Of a stretch of 64,000 nucleotides of DNA, positions 12,901 through 24,900 are shown one piece after another. Below the pieces are notes generated by a model that did not search any database, was not told the DNA's origin, and saw only the letters and a list, made by a program, of their open reading frames with translations. How positions within the stretch are numbered: position 1 is the first letter of the stretch; each line of letters begins with the position of its first letter. Both the position numbers and the translations under genes were made by a program. The stretch is from Diospyros lotus (lineage: Eukaryota > Streptophyta > Magnoliopsida > Ericales > Ebenaceae): NCBI RefSeq assembly GCF_014633365.1, contig NC_068346.1, positions 14,281,030 to 14,345,029 of the forward strand, in the 5' to 3' direction.

Positions 12901-15900
12901 TGTTCAGATCAACCCACTAACCCTTTTAATTAAACGTGTCATTTCGTATATAATCTTGTTAACGTGTTCGGGTCAACCCGTTTAATTAAACGGGTCATTA
13001 CGTGTCTAAACGGGTTGACCCGCCTAAGATACGAAAATAATTGTGTCATGAACGGGTTGATTCGTTTATGACCCGAACGTGATTGACCTCAACCCTAACC
13101 CGCTTAACTTCGTGTCGTGTCCAAAATTGCCAGCCCTACTCCTGAGGGCATTATCATTTATGAGGTTCTCCTTATCCTTTATCTTGGTCCTCCCCTATTG
13201 GGCTATCATCATTGTCTGCATCCTAACCCTCCTCCAGGTACTGTGGATGTTCTCGATGACTCGCCTCCTGCTCCAGCATCTTCCCCTACCATGAACCTGC
13301 CCCCTACTTGCCCTTTCGCTTGATGTCATCCGGAAAGGTAATTGTTCTACCTGTAATCCTCATCCTATTTACACTTTTCTTAGTTATCATTGTTTGGTTT
13401 TACCCTATTATGCTTTTATGTCTTCTTTATCCTTTTTGTCTATTCCTAAAACAACTTGTGAGGCACTTTCAGATCCTGAGTGGCTCCAAGCCATGGTTGA
13501 TGAAATGATTGCTTTGCATTCTAGTGGCACTCGGGGATTGGTTCCCTTGCCTCCTGGCAAGTCTACTGTTGGTTGTTACTGGATTTATATTGTGAAAGTT
13601 GGTCCTCACGAATAGATTGATCGCCTTAAAGTTCATCTTGTTGCAAAGGGTTACACTTAGATTTATGGCTTGGATTATGGTGAGACTCTCTCCCGTGGCC
13701 AAGATTGCTTCTGTTTAGTGGTTTCTTTCCATGGATGTTGTGTCATTGGCCTCTCTATCAGTTGGACATCAAAAATGCTTTTCTTCACGGTGATCTTTAG
13801 AAAGAGGTCAATATGGAGCAACTGCCAGGCTTGGTTGCTCAGGGGGAGTTTGGTTTGGTATGTTAGCTCCGTCACTCCCTTTATGGATTGAAACAATCTC
13901 CACAAGCTTGTTTTGGGCGATTCAGTGCCATTGTTCAAGTGTTTGGCATGATTTGCAGTGAGGTGGACCATTATATTTTCTTTCATCATTCATCACATGG
14001 CAAATGTATCTATCTTATTGTGTATGTAGACGATATTGTCTTCATCAGGAGTGATCAAGATGTTATTCTACAATTGAAGTAGCATCTCTTTAATCATTTC
14101 TAGACTAAAGATTTTTGCAGACTTAAGTATTTTCTTGATGTTGAGGTAGCTTAATCTAATAATGGTGTTGTCATCTCGCAGAGGAAATATGCCTTAGATA
14201 TTCTTGAGGAAACTAGCATGTTAGAATGCAAACTTGTTGATACGCCCATGGATCTGAATGGTAAACTCTTACCAAGTTAGGGGGAGCCTTTGGCGAATCC
14301 TAAAAGATATAGAAGACTTGTTGAAAAGCTAAACTATCTGACTATCACTTGGCTAGACTTTTCTTTCGTTGTGAGTGTAGTTGGCCAGTTCCCAGAGTCT
14401 CTGTGTGACAGTCATTGGTTGTGATTCACATCCTTAGATATATCAAAGGAGCATCGGGCCAAGGATTGTTGTATAAAGATAAGGGGCATACTTAGGTGAT
14501 TGGTTATTCTGAGGCAGACTGCCTAGGGTCTCCTTCAAATAAATGCTCTCCTTCGGGCTACTATATTCTCATTGGTGGTAATCTGGTATCCTAGAAGAGT
14601 AAAAAGCAAGATGTTGCCAAGGTAAGTGCAGAAGCTGAATATCGTGCTATGGCTCGGGCAACGTGGGAACTTATATGGTTGAGGCAATTACTTCAAGAAT
14701 TGCAGTTTGGAGAGGTGGTGCAAATGAATTTAATTTGTGATAATCAAGTAGCATTGCATATCTCCTCTAATCTAATTTTTCATGAGGGGATCAAACACAT
14801 TAAAATCAATTGTCACTTTATAGGAGAGAAGATTTTGTCTGCTTGTATTGCTATTAGTTTTTCAACTCTACTGACCAACAGGCCGATATCTTTTCTAAGT
14901 CTCTCAGAGGTTCTCGCATTGGTTTCATTTGTAACAAGCTTGGTGCGTATGACCCATATGCCCTCGCTTGGGGGGGGGGGGGGGGGGGGGGGAGTGTTAG
15001 TAGTCTATATACATATATTGTACTCTACACTTGTACTGCACAATTACTTCCTGTATATATTTGACTCGGTAATATCAATAAAACACACAACATATTCACC
15101 CATAGGGTTTTTTCAGTCTCTAGCCATTTTGTTTAACTTTTTTTCAATCATTTCACAAGTACTTTAGCATGCGTAAGGTCATATTTGTCAACATACTTCT
15201 AGGCCTGCTTGCTAAAATTTATTATGAGATGCTGTTAGCCTGTTACTTGTTCATGTTACCCAGATATGGCTCTTGGCCTCTATTTGGTGCTGTGATCTAT
15301 TTAGATTGATACAACACTAGAGCTTTATGGACTTTTATAGTGCTTCATATCTGTTGGGCTGCATCCATAACATGTGTATCACTATGTTTGGACAGAAGAA
15401 ATCAGGGGACAAGGATGTCCTTTGTAGGAACTATGGCTAGTAATAAGACTGCCATGTCAATGCAGGTCAGGTTTTTGGATTAGCCAGAAATGGTTCTTGG
15501 GAATATTGTATACATTTAAATGTTGCAGGAGTTAAATATTTTCAGCATTTAACTGGTTAAACTTTGCCTATAATATGAGATTCTTATGCAGGTGGGGGTA
15601 ATGAGAATTCCAATTGGTACTGAAATCCCTTCCCTATTTAGGACGGTATACAGGATCCCATTCTATGTCTTATGATGCCACAAATAAATAATGGAGACCT
15701 GGGATGTGGTCTTTCCTACCAAACATTGGCTTAGTTGAATAACACTTTAATTTAAAGTAACCATTAAATGGGACCTTAGAAGTAAATGCTCACTATGAAG
15801 ATTTATACTGTGAAATTATGTAATAGAGTCCATTTTCAAATGTCTGTGTTATTGACTGGTGTAATGAAGAAGAAATATTCAATTCACTAGTCCTAAGGTT

Positions 15901-18900
15901 CTTGCTTCAGAGTTTCCTGTAATATGATAATTAACTAGAGGGATAGTGGGGTTGGTGGAGTGGTTTCTGTAGATCTTTCCTTCATAACATGGTGCTGATG
16001 GTATTTGCTTTTTCAAGAGAGTTTTCTGGTTTCTTATCTTCCTTTTAATGTTACAGATTTCTATTCCATCATGTCGGAGGGCAGTGCAAGTGATTCTGAT
16101 GCAGATAATGAAAGTCGAGATGGAGTAGATGTGGACACGGATGAAGAGGATGGAATGTATTTTGATACAAATGATTTTTTGTCTTCAGAATCTCTGAGAA
16201 GTGTGTCCTATCGTAGTAGAGAGAACATGGGAAATGATTGTAGTCCTCTGATGCATAATAAGGAGTCACTCTTTTCTGATCGTTTGCGTGAGGCGCAAAT
16301 GGAGATAAAGCCAATTGAATACCCATTCATTAAAAGAAGATTTAGTCTGCCTGAACCAAAAGAGAAAGAGAAGCCAGTGGGGTTATGGTCAATAATCAAG
16401 GACAATATTGGCAAGGATCTTTCTGGCGTTTGCCTCCCTGTTTACTTTAATGAGCCACTATCCTCCTTGCAGAAATGCTTTGAAGATTTGGAGTACTCAT
16501 ACTTGATTGACCGAGCATTGGAATGGGGAAAGCAGGTCAGGTCCTCAGCTATGCTTTCTTTTGTGGCAAATCAGTTTCTTAAGGCATGATCTGCTTGTTT
16601 CATTTTATTCCAGGTAGTTGATTTGCAAGCTTAAGATTTGAAATGTACTTGTTGGTTGTTACTTGTCCAATCTTAGCTTAGCTATCTAGGTTTATCCATC
16701 AAGCCTCCTAAAATTTTCTTATGCTTTTTACTTGATGAATAATAATGTAAAAAATGGTTAGATTTAGTTTTAATTGTTGCCAAAAAGAATAAAATAAACT
16801 GAAGACTCTTCTAGTTATTAAGTTCGCAAATGCTTGTGTGGCTGTCTCCTTTTGTTCTTCTTTCCTCTAAACAGATTTGGAGGTTTGAGTCCTCTCTGTA
16901 AGCAATCTTAATTCTTCTCTGATGAAATAACCTGGGGGCCTCCTGCTGCCCTAGAAGTGATTAATCTTCCATGCAGATCAATTAGCAAAAATTATGTTTG
17001 TTAATTGGTAGTCCGTTAACTCCAATCTGGCCTTAAAATCTTAAGTAAACAAAAGAAATGTAGGGCAAATAAGTTTTCCATGTTTAACGGAAATAATTCT
17101 CCCTCTTTCTCCTGATGATGTACCACAGAAGGGAGGAAAAAACTGACAATACAAATGCATTCTGATAATAGCTTGTAGAGTTGGGTACATTATTTCATCA
17201 TCCCACATATTTACTATGCAGGAAGCTGGCTTCCTGTTTACCGAGTCCACTTGGTCCTTTCTTATGGTAGAATTCAGAGTGTGCCTAGCCTTGGACCGAG
17301 AATCTAGGGATCAAACAAGGCAATGTCTATCCTAAGATTCAATTAGTGTTGTTTATATCCTCCACTGGGCCTCACCTTCCTATTTTGTATTGTAATGAAT
17401 TAATGCCTGCCTTGGTATGCAATAGAGAATGGAAGTTCCTAGAACTCAATTCATTGTCCTGCACAGCTTGATATATTTCAATAGGATTCATCTTAAAGTT
17501 CAGCTTTGTTCTTCATTAGTGTCCTCATGCCATTGGCCTTGCTGTACAGAAGCTGCAGATTTACATGGTTAGTAAAAATATGGAAATTGGAAAAGATGAA
17601 TTTAGTTTCACCTTTTTGTGAATGGATAAATATATTTGGCCAAACCGTGGGCAGTGTATTCCTTAGATTAACAGCTACAGGAGATAGACTAGTTTGCTTT
17701 TTTGTTATTTTTGTATTTATTCTTTTTGGAACATGCTTCTTTAAAAGAAGAATGCATCAGTTAATTTGGTCCATTATTAGTGTTTCTCTGGTTTATATTC
17801 TCATAATTGATAATCAATTTATCTAATTATTTGTTAGGCATTTCTTCAAGAATTAATGACTTGCTCAGATCTTGGCTTTTTCTTCATTTGTGGGTGTAAT
17901 TGAGCAGCATAAAATTATGTTGAGTGCAGATTTAGTTTATGGTTTAATATTGAAAAGATGCAACTGGGATGAGGTGTCTTGTTAGAAAGCTTTGTAAATA
18001 GTTTTTTCACCCCTTATATTATTTTTGGAAATGTTTCATAAAACTAGTGCATATCAGAGTTACTTCTATAGGTTTCAAGTGCTTATGATTAAGGTATATT
18101 TTAGTGTCAAGTTTTACATAAATGACATGGTACAGAAATAGGTTTACAAAGGCCTTTAATATGTTGTATTGGAGAGTGGGTTCTTAAAACAGGAAAATTC
18201 ATTCTGTTCCAAGTGCGGGCTCAGGAATTCTTCTCTTAGCTTTTTTTGTTTCCATTTTTTTTTTTGAGCTCTATCTGTGATGGTTCATTAAGTTTAAGCT
18301 ATTATTGTTGTTGGTCTCTACTTGGCATTTGGGTTTTGCGACTGAACATAAGGAATATAACTGCTGCAGGGGAATGATTTGATGAGAATTTTAAACGTTG
18401 CAGCTTTTGCTGTGTCTGGTTATGCATCCACAGAAGGTCGCCAGTGCAAACCCTTCAATCCTCTTCTTGGGGAGACTTATGAAGCTGACTATCCAGACAA
18501 GGGTTTACGTTTCTTCTCCGAGAAGGTTGGTCCTTTCATTCTTTGGTCGGGCATTGATGTACTTTGGGTCTTTTGAAGGATCTAGTTTTAGACCTATGTT
18601 TCCGACATTTTTATAATAACAACATCAGCAACACCACAAAACCTGAACACCACTAGGTGGGTAAGTTACATAGTTCTAGCTTGACAATCATTTATTGTGT
18701 CTAGGATCCATGTTTAAAATATCTGAAGATTTGCATGTTGATTGCCATTTGATCTAAAAGCTTAAGTTGTTAATTGAGGGTTAATTAAACTTTTATATTA
18801 TTATTTTTTCTCTCAACATGTCCCCTAATGTGCAGCTAAGCCTTACTGCATAATTGAACTATTTAAATATTAGGTTAGTGTTGAGATTTGAACCTAAGAC

Positions 18901-21900
18901 TTTTGCCTGCTATGATAGCATATTAAATAGTTAACTGTCATCTCATCTAAAAGTTTAATCTGTTAGATAGAGGGTTAATTTTATCTTTTGAATTATTATT
19001 TTTACTCTCAATACTTAATGCGTCCCTCTTACTTCATCTGGGCTTTGGGATCAGCTGTGAGTCTGCGACACTAAAATTGTTGAAGGGATTACTGAAACCA
19101 CATGCAAGTTGTTTCCTACCCTTTCATGATGAAAATATAGGACAAGTAGAATTCACTGCTTTTCTTTGCTTCCTTTCCTTGCTGTCTACAGTGAAATTTG
19201 AAGTAAGGCATACTTGATAATAACCACAAGTGTCAATGAAGTGCCTGTAAATAACCACGAGTTTCATTAAAATATTAGATATTTACCATGACTTTTCTAG
19301 TAAGACGCTTGAAAATAACAACTTTATGTTGTAAACTAAGTTGTTGTCTTGCAGGTAAGTCACCACCCAATGGTTGTTGCTTGTCATTGTGAGGGTAGAG
19401 GCTGGAAATTCTGGGCGGATTCTAACCTTAAAGGCAAGTTTTGGGGACGTTCTATCCAACTTGATCCTGTGGGGGCACTGACCCTACAATTTGAAGATGG
19501 TGAAACGTTTCAATGGAGCAAGGTCACTACTTCTATATACAATATCATAATTGGAAAAATCTATTGTGACCACTATGGTACTATGCGAATTAAGGGCAGT
19601 GGCAATTACTCTTGCAAGCTCAAATTCAAGGAACAATCAATCATTGACCGAAACCCTCATCAGGTAATTCCTTGAGTTGCTATTCTTGCGAATGAAAGTA
19701 TCATAAATTAATTTGTTAGCGCTTACCTTGGTTCTGTTATAATAGATTGGCTGCCTAATTTTCATCTTTTTGTTTCCCAGTAATGTGGTCATGGAAACAA
19801 GAATGTCAAAAGATGGTGGTTCTAACAGCAGTCTTAAATGATGATCCAACTATCAACTTCCATTGACTGTTATGTTAACGCAGTATAGTCTTGCTAGCTG
19901 GTGTCTGTAGTGCATGAAAAACAAATAATTGATTTATCTCCTTTGCATGAAATATCATTAACTTGCAAATTTAAAAGCAGAGTACTTCAGAATATTTTTA
20001 ATAGGAAAACTTTATTGTTATTCCCTAAAATTCTTAGCTATGTCAAAAGTGATTATTTTCCCCCCTTCTTTTGAGATACACATTCTGATTAGATATACTT
20101 TGGCAATTCTAACAATTAAACTTGTTATGCAATTACAGGTTCATGGATTCGTGCAAGATAATAGAACTGGGGAGAAGGCAGCCATTTTGGTAGGAAAATG
20201 GGATGAAGCGATGTACTATGTACTTGGAGATCCAACTATAAAGCCAAAGGGCTATGACCCAATGACAGAAGCTGTTTTACTGTGGGAAAGAGACAAATCT
20301 GTTACTAAGACAAGATACAACTTGACACCTTTTGCAATATCCTTAAATGAATTGACACCTGGCTTAATGGAGAAGCTGCCACCAACGGACTCAAGATTGA
20401 GGCCAGATCAACGGCATTTAGAGAATGGGGAATACGAGTTGGCGAACACAGAGAAGCTCAGACTTGAACATTTACAGAGACAGGTACAGTTCTTGCACTT
20501 GAATTATATTGTTTTAAACTTCCCAACTGTTGGTTAACTAAGAGCGATGAACTGAATGAAGGAAAACACCTGGAAATAATTTTTGGCATCCCTACCTGAA
20601 AAGTAAAAAAAATTCAAGAAAAATACTTTCCTGAGTTTTACATTGCTGAGCATATGCAAAACTGTAGTACTTCTGAATGTATCTTTTCACATCTAATTTT
20701 TATTCTTCTTTACAGCATAGTTACGAGTTTAATCTGTAGTGGAGATAGTATTTTTGTTTGACAATTTCTCATGTTATTTCATTACAATGTTGAGTTTAAG
20801 AATAAACAAGAATCAAATGATTCTTTCTGACATGGCTTTTAGAGAGCAATACCCCATTAAGATGTGGGTTCCCTGTACTCTGAGAAAACTTGGATGCTGT
20901 CACTTATCATAATCCCCAATTACACTGCAATCAATATCTACCCATAAAATGGAATGCAATAATATATGGGACAAGGAGTGGATATTACAGCACTTCATGG
21001 CAAGGAAATGCGATAGGCAAAATAGCTTCGTATCATAGATGAACTGCAAATGATGTGGGCACTACTTAAGAAATGATATTAATCCTATCCCATGAAAAGA
21101 AAAGGAAATGAATGTCAGACCTCTGAGTCTGGCAATGGGATTCTCATTGTTTCAGTGAGATTTAGATGAAATTGAAGGGGGATTTAGGAGTATAGGGAAA
21201 ATTTAAAAGAGCAGAGAGTGAGTAAGAGAAAGAACGAGAGAGAGAATGCTGGGAGAGAATTCTGGAATTTGTATTCATAAAGCATAATCGGATAAGGCTA
21301 ATCAGGCCTTATATACCGAGTACAAGGGATGGAATCTCCCAGTGACCTGGCTCCCTTTTCTACCTTCTAGAACAATTTGTTATAACCACCTAGGTACAAC
21401 CCTCCCTCAGCCTAACAGCTAGGGTACAACTCTTCATAGCCTAGGTACATGACAATTTCCCCTCCCTTAAAGAGTCTTTTTGTCCTCAAGAAATGTTGAA
21501 AAGCTGGGCAGCACGAGGGAACTGCTTGAGGAGGTCTGGTAAGTATTCCCAAGTGTTGTTGTCCGGGTGGAGGTGAGACCATTTCACCAAAATTTGAGTC
21601 AGGGGAGCCCCTTGCTTGTAGATGACCCTCTGATCGATTATAGCCACTGGTTCCTCATTAGGATTGGTGTTTTTTTTAGGAAAGTTGGTATGATTGGACT
21701 GACTTGCTGTGTGCCCACTGACCCCTTGAGCATGTAGTTGTGAAATATGGGGTGGAATTGGCAATCATCCGGTAACTGAAGTTGATAGGAAACTCTCCCA
21801 AATCTGGCCGTAGCAGAGCATTGTCCATAAAATTTGGGACTGAGTTTAGTGACCTGTCCTTAGAAAGAGCCTTCTGATGAGCGTGCTTCAGCTTTAAATA

Positions 21901-24900
21901 GACTAAATCCCCCACTTCGAATTCCCTTTCACTCCTCTTTCTATCTGCAAACTGTTTCATCCGATTTGTTGCAGTTGACAACTCCTTTAGTGACTGTAGG
22001 TAAGTATCTACAGCTGCCACTGTAGTTGGTCCAACAAGGGCTGGTAGGAGTGGAGGTTTGTAACCATACATAGCCTCAAAGGGGGACATTTTGATCGAGT
22101 TGTGGTGGCATGAATTGTACCACCATTGAGCCAACGAGAGCCACTTGTGCCAACTCTTGGGTTGTAAGAAACAGGGGCAGCCCAGGTAGGTTTTGAGGCA
22201 TTGGTTAACTCTCTCTGTTTGCCTGTTGATTTGGGGGTGGTAAATGTGAAGCTTAATTCCCAAGGATTTCAACAGTTACCTCCACATTAGGCTGGTGAAC
22301 AACTTGTCTCTGTCTGAGATTATATTCTGTTGTATCCCATGCATCTTTACCACTTGGTCTAGAAAGATCCGAGCCACCTCTTGAGCTGTGAAGGGGTGGG
22401 AAAGCCCAAGGGAATGGGCGAATTTCGTGAATCGGTCAACCATCACAAATATGCATTCCTTCCCTTCAGACCGGGGTAAACCCCTTGAGATGCTACTCCA
22501 TGTTTGGTCAGGGTTTGCCAATGGCTGCAGCAGCCCCAGGGGTGCAACCGTCTCATGCTTGCACCACTTACACATGTCACACGCCATCACAAACTCCATC
22601 ACAGATTGCTTCATCCTTGGCCAATAGAAAATTTGTTTCACCTTGTGGTAAGTGTTCTGTATCCCTGAATGTCCTCCCAAAGGGGATCCATGCAAGGATT
22701 GCGGAATCCTACCTTTGAGTTCATCACTTCCCCCGGCTACCAATCTGCCTTTGGTACCTTAGGAGTCCATTAGTTAGTGTGAACCCCTGTCGGCTGGAAG
22801 GGTCAATAGTCAATTGTTCCAGCAGTTCTTTAGTCCACTCATCCCCTTTGTAGCTTGCTTTTAATTCCTGATACCAATCAGGAATCACTGAAGTAATGGT
22901 GGCAGATTCTCCTTCTTCAAAGCAGTGAGACAATGCATCAGCTGCCACATTCTCCTTCCGCCTTTTGTATTGTATGACATAATCCAGCCCCATAAGCTTG
23001 GCCATTCCCTTCCTCTGCAATTGTGTGTGTAGCTTATGTTGTAGCAAAAATTTTAAACTATAGTGGTCAGTTTTTATGACAAACTGATTTCCCTCGAGGT
23101 AATACCGCCATTTCTCCACAGCAGTCAATACGGCCAACAACTCTTTATCATATGTGCTCGAACCTTGGTGCCTAGGGGCTAACGGTTGGCTAATGAAAGC
23201 CCGTGGTCTGCCCTCCTACATTAATACAGCCCCGATCCCCATGTTACTCGCATCTGTTTCCAGCACAAATGGTTTACTAAAATCTGGTAGGGCCAACTTT
23301 GGAACCTCTTCCATCGCTTTTTTCAGCCTCATAAAGGTATCTTCAGCCTTGGAATCCCAATGGAAATTCCCCTTTTTTAACAGCTCTTTTAGTGGCTTAT
23401 TGATTATCCCATAATCCTTCACAAACCTCCTATAGTAGCTTGTGAGCCTGAGGAATCCTCTCAATGCTTTTATAGAGGTTGGTCTTGGCCAAGAAGTCAT
23501 GGAAGCGACCTCCTTCAGGTCTGTGCTAACCCCTGAACTGGAGATGATGTGCCCTAGATATTCAACTTGCCCTTTGGCAAAGGCACATTTTAACCTCTTT
23601 AACATATAATCGGTTGGGCCTAAGGACTTCACATGTAACTCTTGGGTGCTCAATATATTTGGAAAAGGATGGGCTATACACTAGGATATCATCAAAGAAC
23701 ACTATGATGAAATCTTGGAGGTAAGGGGCAAAGATTTGGTTCATTAGGGCTTGAAATGTGACTGGGGCGTTGGTAAGGCCAAAGGGCATCGTTGTGAATT
23801 CAAAATGCTCGTGGTGTGTTCTAAATGCAGTCTTGGGTATGTCTGTAGGTCTCATTTGAATCTGATGGTAACCCGATTGAAGGTCTAATTTGGAGAATAT
23901 GGTGGCATTCTTTCATTCATCTAGGAGGTCATCAACAATGGGAATTGGGAACTTATTTTTGACTGTCATGGCGTTAAGTTGATGATAATCAACACAAAAT
24001 TGCCAGGACCCGTCCCTTTTAACTAGAGATGGGAAATGGGCCTTGCCCGCATCCCGCTTGGCCCACCAATTTGGTGGGCTGGACTGAATTTGGCCCACGA
24101 GGGAGATGGGCTGGGCCGGGCCAAGGAAATGGAAACTTGGGCCCGGCACGGCCCTGTGGCCCTTAATAAATGGGCCAAAGTGGGCTGGGCCAAGCCTGTT
24201 GGGCAGGGCTGGCCCGTGGGCCTGGCTATTTGGGCTGGCCCGTGAGCTATTTATTTTTAATTTTTTTATATATAATTTTTTAAATATATATATATTTTTA
24301 TTTTTTCCCAAATGTAACTAATATTTTTTAAAATATTTTTATTAATGTTTACTTATAATTTTGATGTTTGTAAAATTATGATGTTTACAGTAAACATTAT
24401 GTTTACAAAAATTACACTAAAATTATGTTTACAAACATAATAAACATTATGTTTACAAACATAATTATGTTTACAAACATTACAATAAAATTATGTTTAC
24501 AAGAAACATAATTTTTAATTATTATGTTTATAATTATTAAATACAAACATAATTTTTTAAATATTTTTTTATTTCTTGGTAGGCCGGGCCGGGCCGTTTT
24601 AGTGGGCTGGTTGATGGGCCGGCCCACGGGCTAATTTGGTGGGCTGGGCCACATATTATTGGCCCGGCCCGGCCCTCATTTTGCTAGGCGGGCCGGCCCA
24701 TTTCCCATCTCTACTTTTAACAAGCAATGCAGGTGAGGTAAAAGGGCTGAGGCTTGGTCGGATGATGGATTTTTGAAGCATTTCCTTGACCAATTTCTCA
24801 ATTTCAGTCTTTTGAATTGGGGGGTTATTGGTAAGATCGTATGTAGACTGGTTCGGAGTTGGGTTTGAGTGGAATGGTATGGTCAAGGGACCTTGTAGGT

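Larger units (their letters stand above)
9603..15115 (+). mobile_element. Ty1/copia LTR retrotransposon in ORP intron 3
   Basis: 5.5-kb degenerate element in the same orientation as the host gene. The left LTR is 9603-9753 and the right LTR 14995-15115, both TG...CA. The 5' LTR is followed at once by TGGTATTAGAGC, a primer-binding site matching initiator-Met tRNA with one change. The right LTR is preceded by a polypurine tract that is now a 23-G run. Flanks are GTCTT (9598-9602) and GTCTC (15116-15120), a 5-bp TSD with one mismatch. The domain order gag, protease, integrase, RT, RNase H is that of Ty1/copia. Many stops and frameshifts are present. A hAT MITE lies inside at 12606-13138. Confidence 0.92.

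Noticed and set aside
16005..16056. Start of a separate gene at the ATG-like codon before ORP exon 4
   Set aside because: Reading upstream of 16057 is intronic; the acceptor TTACAG and phase join to exon 3, and the residues after it match the ORP linker.
24036..24321. Plus-strand frames rich in Gly, Trp, Ala, Pro
   Set aside because: Product of the GGGCC-rich arms of the hAT MITE; repeated GGCC gives open frames by composition.
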